A stretch of DNA of 64,000 nucleotides from Limosilactobacillus reuteri (lineage in GTDB: Bacteria > Bacillota > Bacilli > Lactobacillales > Lactobacillaceae), in the NCBI RefSeq assembly GCF_020784725.1, contig NZ_JAJGTZ010000026.1:78305-142304 (forward strand), read 5' to 3'. A program made the position numbers and the translations under genes. Under the pieces are notes generated by a model, which searched no databases, was not told the origin of the DNA, and saw only the letters and a list, made by a program, of their open reading frames with translations. Of this stretch, positions 9,717-21,726 are shown one piece after another. How positions within the stretch are numbered: the stretch's first letter is position 1; the number at the start of each line of letters is the position of its first letter.

Positions 9717-11990
9717 GTGAATAACGGGCAAGCATTATTAGAAGGAATGAATGATAAGCAATCCGAAGCAGTATTAACTACAGAGGGACCATTATTAGTA
9801 ATGGCCGGTGCTGGATCAGGAAAGACACGGGTTCTTACACACCGGGTTGCTTACTTAATTGAAGAAAATGGTGTATTACCATGGAATATTTTAGCGATTA
9901 CTTTTACTAACAAGGCTGCGCGCGAAATGAAAGAGCGGGTCGGTAAATTGCTTGGTGAAAATGCTAATGAGATTTGGGTATCGACTTTTCACGCCTTATG
10001 TGTTCGAATCCTCCGTCGTGATATTGAAAAAATTGGCTATAATCGCGCCTTTACGATTGCTGATACAAGCGAGCAACGGACGTTAATGAAGCGGATTTGC
10101 GCAGAATTAAATATTGATACTAAAAAATTTGATCCCCGCAGTATCTTAAGCGCGATTTCTAATGCTAAAAATGCTTTGTTGACACCAGATGACTATAGCA
10201 AAGAAGCTAATAGTATGTTTGAAAACATGGTTGCGCGTGCCTATAAGCTTTACCAACAGGAGTTAGAAGCTAATCAAGCATTAGATTTTGATGACTTGAT
10301 CATGAAGACCATTGAGTTATTAGAAAGTGACCAAGAGACGCTTGAATTTTATCAAGATAAGTTCCACTACATCCATGTTGACGAGTACCAGGATACAAAT
10401 GATGCTCAATACCGGTTAGTTAATTTATTAGCACAAAAGTACCAAAATCTGTGTGTGGTAGGGGATGCAGATCAGAGTATTTATGGTTGGCGTGGAGCTA
10501 ATATGAACAATATTTTGAATTTTGAACATGATTATCCCCAAGCTAAGACGGTAATGCTTGAGCAAAACTATCGGTCAACGCAAACAATTTTAAATGCAGC
10601 GAATGAAGTTATTGCTAATAACCTTTATCGAAAAAAGAAGAATCTGTGGACAGAAAATGGTCAAGGAGACAAAATTTCATATTACCGCGCGCAAAACGAA
10701 CACGATGAAGCGCAGTTTATTGTTTCGAAGATTAAAGAAGAACAAGAAAAGCATGGGTATCACTTTAATGACTTTGCGATCCTTTATCGGACTAATGCGC
10801 AATCACGGATGGTTGAAGAAACTTTCTTGAAGAGTAGTATTCCCTATACGATGGTTGGTGGCCATAAATTCTATGACCGGCGTGAAATTCGTGATATTTT
10901 AGCATATTTGACTTTAATCGTTAATCCTGCCGATTCAATGAGCTTTGAACGAGTTGTCAATACGCCCAAACGAGGAATTGGTTTAACTAGTGTGGGACAT
11001 CTTCGTAATTTTGCTAATGAAAATGGCTGGACACTACTAAAAGCAGCTCAAAATGTTGATACTGCTAGTGAGATTACTGCACGAACACGAAATAAAATTG
11101 ATGAATTTGGTCAATTAATGGCTAACTTGACTAACCAGGCAGAATATCTCACGTTAACTGATTTAACTGAACAGATTTTAGAGTTAAGTGGTTACAATAA
11201 GATGCTAAGTGATGATCGAAGTCTTGAAGCACAAGCTCGTCGTGAAAACCTTGATGAATTTAAGTCGGTTACACAAGAATATGATGAGCAGCATAAAGAC
11301 GATGATGACCCTAACTTGCAAAAAATTATTAACTTTTTAGCTGATTTGGCCCTTGTCTCAGATCAAGATGATGTTGATGAACAAGCACCGGCTGTAACTT
11401 TAATGACATTACATGCAGCTAAGGGACTTGAATTTCCAGTTGTTTTCCTTGTGGGAATGGAAGAAGGGATTTTCCCATTATCGCGGGCTTTAATGGAAGA
11501 TGATGAATTGGAAGAAGAACGTCGCTTAGCCTATGTTGGAATTACACGGGCAAAGAAGAAGCTTTATCTTACTAATGCCTTTTCACGTTTACTTTATGGT
11601 CGTATTCAGCGTAACCAACCATCACGATTTGTAGAAGAAATTGATTCTGAGTTATTACAGTTTGAAAATAGCCTATCAGGTAATAGCATTAAAGATAGTA
11701 AACTACCATTTGATCGTGCTGCCGCGACCGCTACTACCTACCGTGATCAGCAAAAACGGACATATCGCAGTGCTGGCAAGCGGGTTAAACCAATTACTAA
11801 CACCGGAACTGGAGCCGATAAAGTTGGCTGGAAAACTGGCGATAAAGTTGAGCACAAAAAGTGGGGTCGAGGAACAGTGGTCAAAGTTAACGGTAGTGGC
11901 AATGATATGGAATTAGATATTGCCTTTCCAAGTCAGGGGGTAAAGCGGTTATTAGCAAGTTTTGCCCCAATTACGAAAGTACAAAAATAA
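9717..11990 (+). CDS. pcrA: ATP-dependent 3'-5' DNA helicase PcrA (UvrD family)
   Basis: PcrA is a superfamily 1A helicase of 757 residues, used in repair, in clearing RecA or RNA polymerase from DNA, and in rolling-circle plasmid replication. Walker A GAGSGKT is at 31-37, with ITFTNKAAREMKERV, VDEYQDTN (motif II), DQSIYGWRGA (motif III), QNYRS (motif IV), TLMTLHAAKGLEFPVVF (motif V) and RRLAYVGITRAK (motif VI) in order. The C-terminal WKTGDKVEHKKWGRGTVVKV is the Tudor-like domain that binds RNA polymerase. The GTG start follows GAGAGGA. It heads a pcrA-ligA-camS unit, a conserved Firmicutes order. Confidence 0.98.
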   Translation: MNNGQALLEGMNDKQSEAVLTTEGPLLVMAGAGSGKTRVLTHRVAYLIEENGVLPWNILAITFTNKAAREMKERVGKLLGENANEIWVSTFHALCVRILRRDIEKIGYNRAFTIADTSEQRTLMKRICAELNIDTKKFDPRSILSAISNAKNALLTPDDYSKEANSMFENMVARAYKLYQQELEANQALDFDDLIMKTIELLESDQETLEFYQDKFHYIHVDEYQDTNDAQYRLVNLLAQKYQNLCVVGDADQSIYGWRGANMNNILNFEHDYPQAKTVMLEQNYRSTQTILNAANEVIANNLYRKKKNLWTENGQGDKISYYRAQNEHDEAQFIVSKIKEEQEKHGYHFNDFAILYRTNAQSRMVEETFLKSSIPYTMVGGHKFYDRREIRDILAYLTLIVNPADSMSFERVVNTPKRGIGLTSVGHLRNFANENGWTLLKAAQNVDTASEITARTRNKIDEFGQLMANLTNQAEYLTLTDLTEQILELSGYNKMLSDDRSLEAQARRENLDEFKSVTQEYDEQHKDDDDPNLQKIINFLADLALVSDQDDVDEQAPAVTLMTLHAAKGLEFPVVFLVGMEEGIFPLSRALMEDDELEEERRLAYVGITRAKKKLYLTNAFSRLLYGRIQRNQPSRFVEEIDSELLQFENSLSGNSIKDSKLPFDRAAATATTYRDQQKRTYRSAGKRVKPITNTGTGADKVGWKTGDKVEHKKWGRGTVVKVNGSGNDMELDIAFPSQGVKRLLASFAPITKVQK

Positions 11991-11993
11991 TGA

Positions 11994-14051
<2,058 letters not shown>

Positions 14052-14054
14052 ATC

Positions 14055-15170
14055 GTGAAGCGAAAGGCAAAAAAAATAGCCGTTAGTGCTGCCGTTTTGA
14101 TGTGTACTGTCTTGCTTGCATCATGTGGTTTTGGCGGAAAGTCGTCATCGAAAAACTATTCAACGACTGGTTCAAGTAATGGTACTTATCAAGGTGTGAT
14201 TAAAAATGGTCGTTACCGAACAAGTAAAGCTCGGGGGATAAATGTCTCACAAAATGATAATCAATATAACCTTAAAAGCTTTGAAAGTGGTTTGACTCAG
14301 GTTTCAAAACGGGTCTTTTCAACAAAAAGCTATATTTTCCAAGAAGGTCAATACCTTAGTAGTGGGACGATTGAAAACTGGCTCGGTCGAAAAACAAAAA
14401 GTAATCCTGAAGGGCTAAACCCGGCTCAAGGAAAGAAGAGCAATCCTAACCCAGTCTATATTCAACAAATTGAAGAGCAAGATTATATGCAAGAAAGTGG
14501 TAATTCCATGAAATTGCGGGGGATTACGATTGGGATTGGAATAAATTCCGAATATAACTACCAAACTAAGACAGGAGGCCCAACTTTAACTAAGAAAATT
14601 AGTGATAGTGAGGTTCGTCGTCAAGGTGAAATTGCGGCACAAAAGGTACTTCAACGAGTGCGGAAAAAGCCTGGCGTTGGAAATGTTCCAATCGTGATTG
14701 CACTATACAAACAAGCACCAGATGATAGTTTAGTTGGTGGTACATTCTTTGCTTATAGCAAGAATAGTGGTAATACGATTAGTAGTTGGCGGAAGTTAAA
14801 TTACAAGAATGTAGTCCTTCCAAAGGCTAGTGCATCAACAACTAATAGTTCTGATCAAACTGATGATGATAGTTTCTCAAACTTTAAGAGTCAGATTCAA
14901 AGTTTCTTCCCTAACTTGAGCGGAGTTACAGCACAAGCACAATATGAAAATGGAACTTTGTCAGGGATGCACATTACCGTTACTACTCAGTTCTATAGTC
15001 AAAGTGAAATTACTAGTTTTACCCAATATATTACCCGGGCAGCGAAAAAGTACCTGCCTAATGGGATTCCGATTGATATTAAAATTCAATCTGATTCAGA
15101 AATTCAAGCGGTTGTTTATCGGAATGCTGGTTCTGATAACTTCCAGTCGCATATTTTTGATTCTTATTAA
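14055..15170 (+). CDS. camS: CamS family sex pheromone lipoprotein precursor
   Basis: This is a 371-residue lipoprotein with a lipobox LASC and lipidated Cys24 after a basic, hydrophobic signal. CamS proteins are known from enterococci, where the cleaved signal peptide acts as a plasmid sex pheromone; the role of the mature protein is unclear. The C-terminal part (PNLSGVTAQAQYENGTLSGM...) is typical of the family. The GTG start has AAGGAGGA about ten bases upstream, inside the end of ligA. The pcrA-ligA-camS-gatCAB order is conserved in lactobacilli. Pheromone activity here is not implied. Confidence 0.88.
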   Translation: MKRKAKKIAVSAAVLMCTVLLASCGFGGKSSSKNYSTTGSSNGTYQGVIKNGRYRTSKARGINVSQNDNQYNLKSFESGLTQVSKRVFSTKSYIFQEGQYLSSGTIENWLGRKTKSNPEGLNPAQGKKSNPNPVYIQQIEEQDYMQESGNSMKLRGITIGIGINSEYNYQTKTGGPTLTKKISDSEVRRQGEIAAQKVLQRVRKKPGVGNVPIVIALYKQAPDDSLVGGTFFAYSKNSGNTISSWRKLNYKNVVLPKASASTTNSSDQTDDDSFSNFKSQIQSFFPNLSGVTAQAQYENGTLSGMHITVTTQFYSQSEITSFTQYITRAAKKYLPNGIPIDIKIQSDSEIQAVVYRNAGSDNFQSHIFDSY

Positions 15171-15176
15171 AGGTGA

Positions 15177-15232
15177 AAAAGGAGGATATCGATTCGTTAC
15201 TAGAAAATGCGAACCGATAACTCCTTTTTTAT
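15177..15232 (+). terminator. Terminator of pcrA-ligA-camS
   Basis: AAAAAGGAG...ATATCGATTCG (15177-15196) pairs imperfectly with CGAACCGATAACTCCTTTTTT (15210-15230), giving a long stem that ends in T. Confidence 0.85.
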
Positions 15233-15321
15233 TTCTACATGGATGAAATAGGAGCCTATTCTGTGCTAAAATTGTTAAATGTATATGTAGATTTTAAATT
15301 ACTGGAAAAGAGGTAGAGAGA

Positions 15322-15639
15322 ATGGCCAGTAAAATCACTGAGCAACAAGTAGAACACGTTGCTGAACTTGCTAAGCTTGAGTTCCCTAAGGATGAACTTG
15401 GTAAGTTTACCACTCAACTAGGAAACATTATTGATATGTTTGAAGACCTCGAAGCGGTTGATACTGATGGCGTTGAACCAATGACATCAGCAACCGATCG
15501 GGTAAATGTAATGCGTGAAGATAAGGCAATTAAGAGTTCTAAAGAAGAACAAGAAGCCTTGCTTAACAATGCTCCTGAAACTGATGGTGGCTACATCAAG
15601 GTTCCAGCAATTCTTGACGAAAGTGAGGACGGCGAATAA
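15322..15639 (+). CDS. gatC: Asp/Glu-tRNA amidotransferase subunit GatC
   Basis: This small subunit (105 residues) braces GatA against GatB in the amidotransferase that converts misacylated Glu-tRNA(Gln) or Asp-tRNA(Asn) to the correct amide form. Family features are the N-terminal [17 protein letters not shown] helix, the [16 protein letters not shown] block and the VMREDKA motif. A GAGGTAGAGAG site precedes the ATG. Its stop TAA overlaps the gatA ATG by one base (TAATG), indicating coupling. Confidence 0.97.
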   Translation: MASKITEQQVEHVAELAKLEFPKDELGKFTTQLGNIIDMFEDLEAVDTDGVEPMTSATDRVNVMREDKAIKSSKEEQEALLNNAPETDGGYIKVPAILDESEDGE

Positions 15640-17111
15640 TGGATTTTTACCAAACAAGCTTGAGTCAATTGCACGATGACTTGGTAAATAAGAAAATCAG
15701 TGCAACTGAATTAACAAAGGAAACTTTTGACCACATTAAGGGTAACGAAGATCAAGTTAAAGCCTTCATCAGCTTAAATGAAGACCAAGCACTGAAGCGG
15801 GCAGCTGAGATTGATGCAAAGGGCATTAGTGCTGATCAATTAACTGCAGGGGTTCCGCTTGCAGTTAAGGATAATATCTTAACTAAAGGCCTCACAACGA
15901 CGGCTGCTTCTAAGATGCTTGAAAACTTTAACCCTGTATATGACGCGACAGTAGTTGAAAAGTTAAATGCCGCTGATTACATCAACGTTGGTAAGACTAA
16001 CCTTGATGAATTTGCCATGGGATCATCTACTGAAAATTCAGCATTCTTTACAACTCATAACCCATGGGATCTTACACGGGTTCCTGGTGGTTCTTCCGGT
16101 GGTTCTGCTGCTGCTGTTGCGGCCGGGGATGTTCTAGGTGCGCTTGGTACTGATACTGGTGGTTCTATTCGGATGCCTGCTTCCTTTAACGGTGTCGTTG
16201 GGATGAAGCCTACATACGGTCGTGTATCACGGTGGGGAATCATTGCTTTTGGTTCAAGTTTTGATCAAGTTGGTTGGTTGACCCAAAATGTTAAGGATAA
16301 TGCCTTGTTGACCGCCCTCATCAGTGGAAATGATGAACGGGATATGACATCCTCCCTTAAAGAAGTTCCAGACTGGGCAGCCCAATTAAACGAAAATACG
16401 AATGTTAAGGGCTTGCGGATTGCTGTGCCAAAGGAATACTTTGATGGCTTAGACGAAGATGTTCAAGAAGTAATCAAGGCTGCTTTGGACCACTTAGAAT
16501 CCCTCGGTGCAATTGTTGATGAAGTAAGTTTGCCACACACCAAGTATGGGGTTCCTGCTTACTACATTTTAGCCTCATCTGAAGCATCTTCTAATCTCCA
16601 ACGTTACGACGGTATTCGTTATGGATTCCGAGCTGCTGATGTTAAGAACTTGGAAGACGTTTATGTTCGTTCTCGTTCGGAAGGTTTCGGTGAAGAAGTT
16701 AAGCGGCGGATTATGTTAGGGACATTCTCTCTCTCTGCTGGTTTCTACGATGCTTACTTTAATAAGGCCGCTAAAGTTCGCCGTCTTATTGCCCAAGATT
16801 TTGAAGACGTATTTAAGGATCATGATGTAATCGTTGGTGCTACTGGTGCTTCAACGGCATTTAAGATTGGTGCGGAGATTGACGATCCACAAACTATGTA
16901 CATGAACGACGTATTGACTGTTCCCGTTAATATGGCCGGCCTTCCTGCAATGTCCATTCCTGCTGGTTTCTCTGCTAAAAATGGCATGCCAGTTGGTCTG
17001 CAAATCATTGGAAAAGCATTTGACGAACAAACAGTTTATAACACTGGATATGTCTTTGAACAGACAACTGATTTCCACAAGAAGACACCAAAGTTAGGAG
17101 GTCAAAACTAA
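15639..17111 (+). CDS. gatA: Asp/Glu-tRNA amidotransferase subunit GatA
   Basis: GatA is the glutaminase/amidase subunit (490 residues) that releases ammonia for GatB. The amidase catalytic triad is intact: Lys77 (VPLAVKDN), cis-Ser152 (PGGSSGGS) and nucleophile Ser176 ([10 protein letters not shown]). The glycine-rich amidase signature lies between. The start overlaps the gatC stop by one base, and gatB begins one base after the gatA stop. Confidence 0.98.
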   Translation: MDFYQTSLSQLHDDLVNKKISATELTKETFDHIKGNEDQVKAFISLNEDQALKRAAEIDAKGISADQLTAGVPLAVKDNILTKGLTTTAASKMLENFNPVYDATVVEKLNAADYINVGKTNLDEFAMGSSTENSAFFTTHNPWDLTRVPGGSSGGSAAAVAAGDVLGALGTDTGGSIRMPASFNGVVGMKPTYGRVSRWGIIAFGSSFDQVGWLTQNVKDNALLTALISGNDERDMTSSLKEVPDWAAQLNENTNVKGLRIAVPKEYFDGLDEDVQEVIKAALDHLESLGAIVDEVSLPHTKYGVPAYYILASSEASSNLQRYDGIRYGFRAADVKNLEDVYVRSRSEGFGEEVKRRIMLGTFSLSAGFYDAYFNKAAKVRRLIAQDFEDVFKDHDVIVGATGASTAFKIGAEIDDPQTMYMNDVLTVPVNMAGLPAMSIPAGFSAKNGMPVGLQIIGKAFDEQTVYNTGYVFEQTTDFHKKTPKLGGQN

Positions 17112-17112
17112 G

Positions 17113-18537
17113 ATGAACTTTCAAACAACAATCGGTCTAGAAGTCCACGTTGAATTAAAGACTAATTCAAAGATTTACAGTCCATCCCCCGTTGAATACG
17201 GTGACCAGCCTAACGCAAACACCAATGTCATTGACTGGGGTTACCCTGGTGTATTGCCAAGCTTAAACAAGGGTGTCGTTCGTGACGGAATCATGGCTGG
17301 ACTTGCTCTTCATGCTCAAATTGCCCATCACATGCACTTTGATCGGAAGAACTACTTCTATCCTGATAACCCGAAAGCCTACCAGATTACTCAATCAGAT
17401 ACTCCAATTGCTCATGACGGTTGGATTGAAATTGAAGTAAACGGTAAGAAGAAAAAGATCGGTATCAAAGAAATGCACATTGAAGAAGATGCTGGTAAGA
17501 ACACTCACACCAGTAAGTATTCATATGTTGACTTGAACCGTCAAGGAACTCCTTTGATCGAAATTGTTTCTAAGCCAGATATTGCCTCACCTGAAGAAGC
17601 AGTGGCTTACTTGGAAGCATTGCGTCAACGGATCCAATTTACGGGGATCTCTGACGTGAAGATGGAAGAAGGGTCCATGCGGGTTGATACCAACATCTCA
17701 ATTCGTCCAATCGGTTCTGACAAGTTTGGAACCAAGACAGAAATGAAGAACATCAACTCCTTTAACTATGTTCGGAAGGCCCTCGCATTTGAAGAAAAAC
17801 GGCATCAAAAAGTATTGATGGCTGGTGGACACATTGGTCAGGAAACCCGTCGTTATGATGAAGCGACTGGTGAGACTATTCTGATGCGGACAAAGGAAGG
17901 TTCTGATGATTACCGTTACTTCCCAGAACCAGACTTGCCACCAGTAAATGTTAGTGATGAATGGATTAATGAAATTGAAAGCGAAATGCCAGAAATGCCT
18001 GGTGAGCGTCGTGAGCACTATGTTAAGGACCTTGGCTTAACTGATTACGATGCCATGGTTCTTACCCAGACTAAGGAAATGTCTGATTTCTTTGAAGAAG
18101 CCGTTAAGGACGGTGGCGATCCTAAGCGGGTAGCCAACTACTTAATGAACGATGTGAACTCATACTTAAACGATCAGCAAGTTGATTTACAAGATACTAA
18201 GCTTACTCCAGCTAACCTTGCCGGCATGGTGAAGTTACTTGAAGATGGTACTATTTCTTCTAAGATGGCTAAGAAAGTCTTCAAGGGAATCTTAGATGGT
18301 GAAGAACCCAATGCTTATGCAAAGGAACACGGTCTTGTTCAGTTATCGGATCCTGCGCAACTGCAGCCAATCGTTGATGAAGTTCTTGACAATAACGAAC
18401 AATCAATTGAAGACTTTAAGAATGGTAAAGACCGGGCTGTCGGTTACTTAATGGGTCAAATCATGAAGCAAACGCGTGGTAAAGCTAATCCACAAGTTGT
18501 TACTCAATTATTGATGAAGTCTTTGAAGGCTAAATAG
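17113..18537 (+). CDS. gatB: Asp/Glu-tRNA amidotransferase subunit GatB
   Basis: GatB (474 residues) holds the misacylated tRNA, phosphorylates the acyl group and transfers ammonia. The cradle domain opens with [13 protein letters not shown], followed by [18 protein letters not shown] and the [11 protein letters not shown] motif. The C-terminal helical and YqeY-like tail (about 330-474) binds the tRNA elbow and ends [20 protein letters not shown]. An AGGAGG in the gatA end serves as ribosome site. It is co-transcribed with gatC and gatA and probably with the lipid kinase that follows 17 bases later. Confidence 0.98.
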   Translation: MNFQTTIGLEVHVELKTNSKIYSPSPVEYGDQPNANTNVIDWGYPGVLPSLNKGVVRDGIMAGLALHAQIAHHMHFDRKNYFYPDNPKAYQITQSDTPIAHDGWIEIEVNGKKKKIGIKEMHIEEDAGKNTHTSKYSYVDLNRQGTPLIEIVSKPDIASPEEAVAYLEALRQRIQFTGISDVKMEEGSMRVDTNISIRPIGSDKFGTKTEMKNINSFNYVRKALAFEEKRHQKVLMAGGHIGQETRRYDEATGETILMRTKEGSDDYRYFPEPDLPPVNVSDEWINEIESEMPEMPGERREHYVKDLGLTDYDAMVLTQTKEMSDFFEEAVKDGGDPKRVANYLMNDVNSYLNDQQVDLQDTKLTPANLAGMVKLLEDGTISSKMAKKVFKGILDGEEPNAYAKEHGLVQLSDPAQLQPIVDEVLDNNEQSIEDFKNGKDRAVGYLMGQIMKQTRGKANPQVVTQLLMKSLKAK

Positions 18538-18554
18538 AGTAGGGAGGGATGACC

Positions 18555-19562
18555 GTGCGAAAACGTGCTCGGATAATTTATAATCCTACCTCAGGTCGTG
18601 AAACATTGCGAAATGATTTAGTTGATATTCTCGCAATTTATGAGAAAGCTGGATATGAAACTAGTGCTTTTGCGACTACTCCTGCGCCTAACTCGGCTAA
18701 GAACGAAGCCACTCGTGCTGCTGAAGACGGTTTTGATTTGATTGTCGCCGCTGGTGGAGACGGCACCCTGAATGAAGTGGTTAATGGAATTGCTGGGTTA
18801 GAACATCGGCCAACATTAGCGATTATTCCAGCAGGGACGACTAATGACTATGCACGGGCATTACGGATTCCTCGTGATGATCCGATCGCTGCGGCTAAGT
18901 TAATCCTAAAGAAGAATAAGAAATTTAAAATTGATATTGGTCGGGCTGGTGAAAATTACTTCATGAACATTGCTGCCGGTGGAACGATGACTGAATTAAC
19001 CTATGAGGTCCCTTCGCAAATGAAGTCCCTCTTTGGTTACGCAGCATACTTCGCCAAGGGAGCAGAATTGATGCCGCGGATTAAGCCAGTCGACATGCTA
19101 ATCAAGTATGATAATCAGGAATACCGGGGCAGTGCTTCTATGTTTATGATTGCCTTGACTAATTCGGTCGGCGGTTTTGAACAGATTGTGCCGGATGCTT
19201 CACTTGATGATGGAAAGTTTACGATGATTATCGTCAAGAAAAGCAGCGTGATCGATATGCTCAGCTTAATGGCAAAGGCGCTTCAAGGAAAGCACCTTGA
19301 TGATCCGCGTATTATTTATGCTAAGGCAACCGATATTGAAGTTATTCCATTAAACAAGGAAGATCGCTTGATGGTTAACCTGGACGGGGAATACGGTGGC
19401 GACGCGCCAATGAAATTTCATAACCTTAAGCAGCACCTAGAAGTAATTGCTAACTTGGATGAGATTCCAGAAGATGCGATTACAACTTCAGCTGATTTTA
19501 AGCGGGTCGAAGAAGACTTTATGAATGGCATTGACGATTATAAAGATCGCGAAAAGAAATAG
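18555..19562 (+). CDS. dagK: Diacylglycerol kinase (YegS/DgkB family)
   Basis: This soluble lipid kinase (335 residues) phosphorylates diacylglycerol left over from lipoteichoic acid synthesis, returning it to phospholipid synthesis. The ATP site GGDGTLNEV is at 67-75 and PAGTTNDYAR follows. The start is GTG 18555 because AGGGAGGG ends directly against the ATG at 18549 but lies six bases from the GTG. It follows gatB closely, a conserved neighbourhood in lactobacilli, and ends at a terminator. Confidence 0.93.
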   Translation: MRKRARIIYNPTSGRETLRNDLVDILAIYEKAGYETSAFATTPAPNSAKNEATRAAEDGFDLIVAAGGDGTLNEVVNGIAGLEHRPTLAIIPAGTTNDYARALRIPRDDPIAAAKLILKKNKKFKIDIGRAGENYFMNIAAGGTMTELTYEVPSQMKSLFGYAAYFAKGAELMPRIKPVDMLIKYDNQEYRGSASMFMIALTNSVGGFEQIVPDASLDDGKFTMIIVKKSSVIDMLSLMAKALQGKHLDDPRIIYAKATDIEVIPLNKEDRLMVNLDGEYGGDAPMKFHNLKQHLEVIANLDEIPEDAITTSADFKRVEEDFMNGIDDYKDREKK

Positions 19563-19569
19563 AATAAAT

Positions 19570-19609
19570 AAACGGTCAGCTTCACAAAGAGGAAGTTGGC
19601 CGTTTGTTT
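19570..19609 (+). terminator. Terminator of gatCAB-dagK
   Basis: AAACGGTCAGCTTC (19570-19583) pairs with GAAGTTGGCCGTTT (19592-19605) with two G-U pairs, then a T-rich tail. An extended -10 (TGTTATAAT, 19610-19618) for the next gene starts right after it. Confidence 0.9.
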
Positions 19610-19658
19610 TGTTATAATAGGAGAAGTTTGTAACGTTGAAATTAATGGAGGAATAACT

Positions 19659-21029
19659 TTGAAACTAAACATTCCAGTACATAAAAATGAAGAATATCCA
19701 GCGAAGGTAGTGGATTTATCTTATGAAGGCAATGGGGTCGTTAAGATTGATGATTTTCCCGTCTTTGTTCCTAATGCCCTTCCTGGTGAAGAGATTACGG
19801 TAAAGATCACCAAGGTAACCAGCCACTTTGCTTGGGGACGGGTAATGGACTGGCAGACGAAGAGTCCAGACCGCGTTGATGTTAAGGATAAAAAGTACAT
19901 TCAAACCGGTATCGCCCCCCTTGGTCATTTGAAATATGAGGCCCAGTTGAAATTCAAGCAACACCAAATCCAAGAATTATTGGCCAAAGCACACTTAGAT
20001 GAGATTGAAGTTTTACCAACGATGGGGATGGAAAAGCCTTATCATTACCGTAATAAGGCCCAAGTACCAGTAAAAATGGTCCGCGGTCAATTAGAAACCG
20101 GTTTTTATAAGCGGGGGAGCCACAATTTAGTACCGATTGAAGATTTCTATATCCAGGATCCAGAAATCGATAAGGCAATTGTAGTTGTCCGTGACTTATT
20201 ACGGCAATACCACATTACACCATATGATGAACAAACTGGTAAGGGCGTGATTCGCACAGTAATGGTTCGACGGGGATATTACAGCCATGAAATGATGGTA
20301 GTCTTAGTCACGAATACGAAGCGGTTACCAATGGAAAAGCAAATCGTCGACGGGATCGTTGCCGGAGTTCCAGAAGTAAAAAGTATTGTGCAAAACATCA
20401 ATGATAAGCGAACGAACCGCTTGCTTGGTGATAAGAATAAAACATTATGGGGTACCAATGAAATTCATGATCAGCTCCTCGGAATTGATTTTGCAATCTC
20501 ACCACTGTCCTTCTACCAGGTTAATCCGCAACAGACTGAACGCCTTTACCAAACGGCCATTGATAATGCTGGCTTGGACGGCAATCAAACGGTCATCGAT
20601 GCCTATTGTGGAATTGGCACGATTTCCCTTGCAGTAGCTAAACATGCTAAGCAAGTTTATGGAGTGGAAATTGTCCCAGCCGCGATTGAAGACGCCAAAC
20701 ATAATGCTAAACGGAATGGTATTAAGAACGCCAAATTTGTTGTTGGTAAGGCCGAAGAACAATTTGCTAAGTGGCAAGCAGCAGGCCTCAAACCAGATGT
20801 TGTTATTGTTGATCCACCACGGAAGGGCTTGGCTGAATCATTGATTGAAGCTACTGGTAAGATGGGACCAAAGAAAGTGATTTATGTTTCCTGTAATCCA
20901 GCCACTTTAGTCCGTGATATTCAACGTTTCGCTGAACAGGGTTACCATGTGACGAAGCCAATTCAGCCAGTAGACCAGTTCCCACAGACGACGCATGTTG
21001 AGAGTGTGACGGTGCTGGAACGAGCATAG
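19659..21029 (+). CDS. rlmD: 23S rRNA (uracil-5-)-methyltransferase, RlmD/RlmCD type
   Basis: This SAM-dependent RNA methyltransferase of the TrmA/RumA family has 456 residues. A TRAM domain (about 1-65) is followed by the catalytic Rossmann domain with VIDAYCGIGTISLAVAKHA, VVIVDPPRKG and YVSCNPATLVRD, which holds the nucleophilic Cys. Four Cys that bind a 4Fe-4S cluster in E. coli RlmD are absent after the TRAM domain (the region reads IAPLGHLKYEAQL), as I recall for streptococcal RlmCD. The start is TTG 19659, with TGGAGGA well spaced upstream. The exact target (U747, U1939 or both) cannot be read from sequence. Confidence 0.9.
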   Translation: MKLNIPVHKNEEYPAKVVDLSYEGNGVVKIDDFPVFVPNALPGEEITVKITKVTSHFAWGRVMDWQTKSPDRVDVKDKKYIQTGIAPLGHLKYEAQLKFKQHQIQELLAKAHLDEIEVLPTMGMEKPYHYRNKAQVPVKMVRGQLETGFYKRGSHNLVPIEDFYIQDPEIDKAIVVVRDLLRQYHITPYDEQTGKGVIRTVMVRRGYYSHEMMVVLVTNTKRLPMEKQIVDGIVAGVPEVKSIVQNINDKRTNRLLGDKNKTLWGTNEIHDQLLGIDFAISPLSFYQVNPQQTERLYQTAIDNAGLDGNQTVIDAYCGIGTISLAVAKHAKQVYGVEIVPAAIEDAKHNAKRNGIKNAKFVVGKAEEQFAKWQAAGLKPDVVIVDPPRKGLAESLIEATGKMGPKKVIYVSCNPATLVRDIQRFAEQGYHVTKPIQPVDQFPQTTHVESVTVLERA

Positions 21030-21054
21030 CAAAGTTCGATTACTTATGAATGAC

Positions 21055-21200
21055 CCATACGATAACGCTCGAAGAATGAGGAAGATAGTGACGAATGATT
21101 GGCTAGTGGCGAACCGTCGAGAGTATCACAATGTTGTCGAGGAGCTAGGCAACGAAGAGAATACTAGTGATACTCTATGCGATAGCGTTTCAATTAGATT
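21055..21200 (+). repeat. Structured intergenic element (possible RNA or terminator-associated repeat)
   Basis: After the methyltransferase lies a non-coding stretch with nested inverted repeats. AGAGTATCAC (21119-21128) pairs with GTGATACTCT (21166-21175). Further out, AACGCT (21063-21068) pairs with AGCGTT (21183-21188), flanked by the similar words ACGATAACGC and GCGATAGCGT. A T-rich run follows at 21197-21210. It may act as the transcription end of the upstream gene. It is of a different type from the pair at 49462 and 54082. No second copy was found in this window, so calling it a repeat is an inference. Confidence 0.4.
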
Positions 21201-21210
21201 TTTATTTTTT

Positions 21211-21726
21211 CTGATATAAGTGTTTAATAAAAAACAATGAACCGCTTGTTGACTATGACTTCATTGCTGCCTAGTTCAAAATGCTATATCGAGAGAAAAC
21301 CAAAATTGGAACGGTTCTGCATTATGAGATTTGAATTGTGTGTTACAGGAATTATCAAGTGTCCAGTGAAAATATGAAATATTTTTTGAGAACCATGAAT
21401 GAATTAATTACACTCTTGAGCGTCGGGTTTATACCTTCTTACTACTACAAATTACTAATAACTATATCTTTGGTGTTTTTGAATAACTGAAGGTTTCTCT
21501 AATTGGAAATACTTTAAGTAATTGATACCGTAAGATACGCAGAAGGAAATATAATGTGATGTGAATTTGGAGATGAGAAGATAAATGAATATGTTTATTA
21601 AATTTCAAAATTTTGTATAAAGTATAATTTTAAAAATTTGGATCATAAATACAAGTGATCTTTGGGATGATGATCTAATGAAATATATTACTTTCAAAGT
21701 TGGATGTTGTATAAGGATGGTATTTT
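21211..21726. other. Long AT-rich gap before the ATPase gene
   Basis: No convincing gene was found in these 516 bases on either strand. A short open run near 21270-21330 (reading FKMLYRERTKIGTVLHYEI on +) is flanked by stops and could be a decayed gene, but I do not recognise it. TATAAT at 21623-21628 is a possible -10 for the ATPase gene about 100 bases on. Confidence 0.4.
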
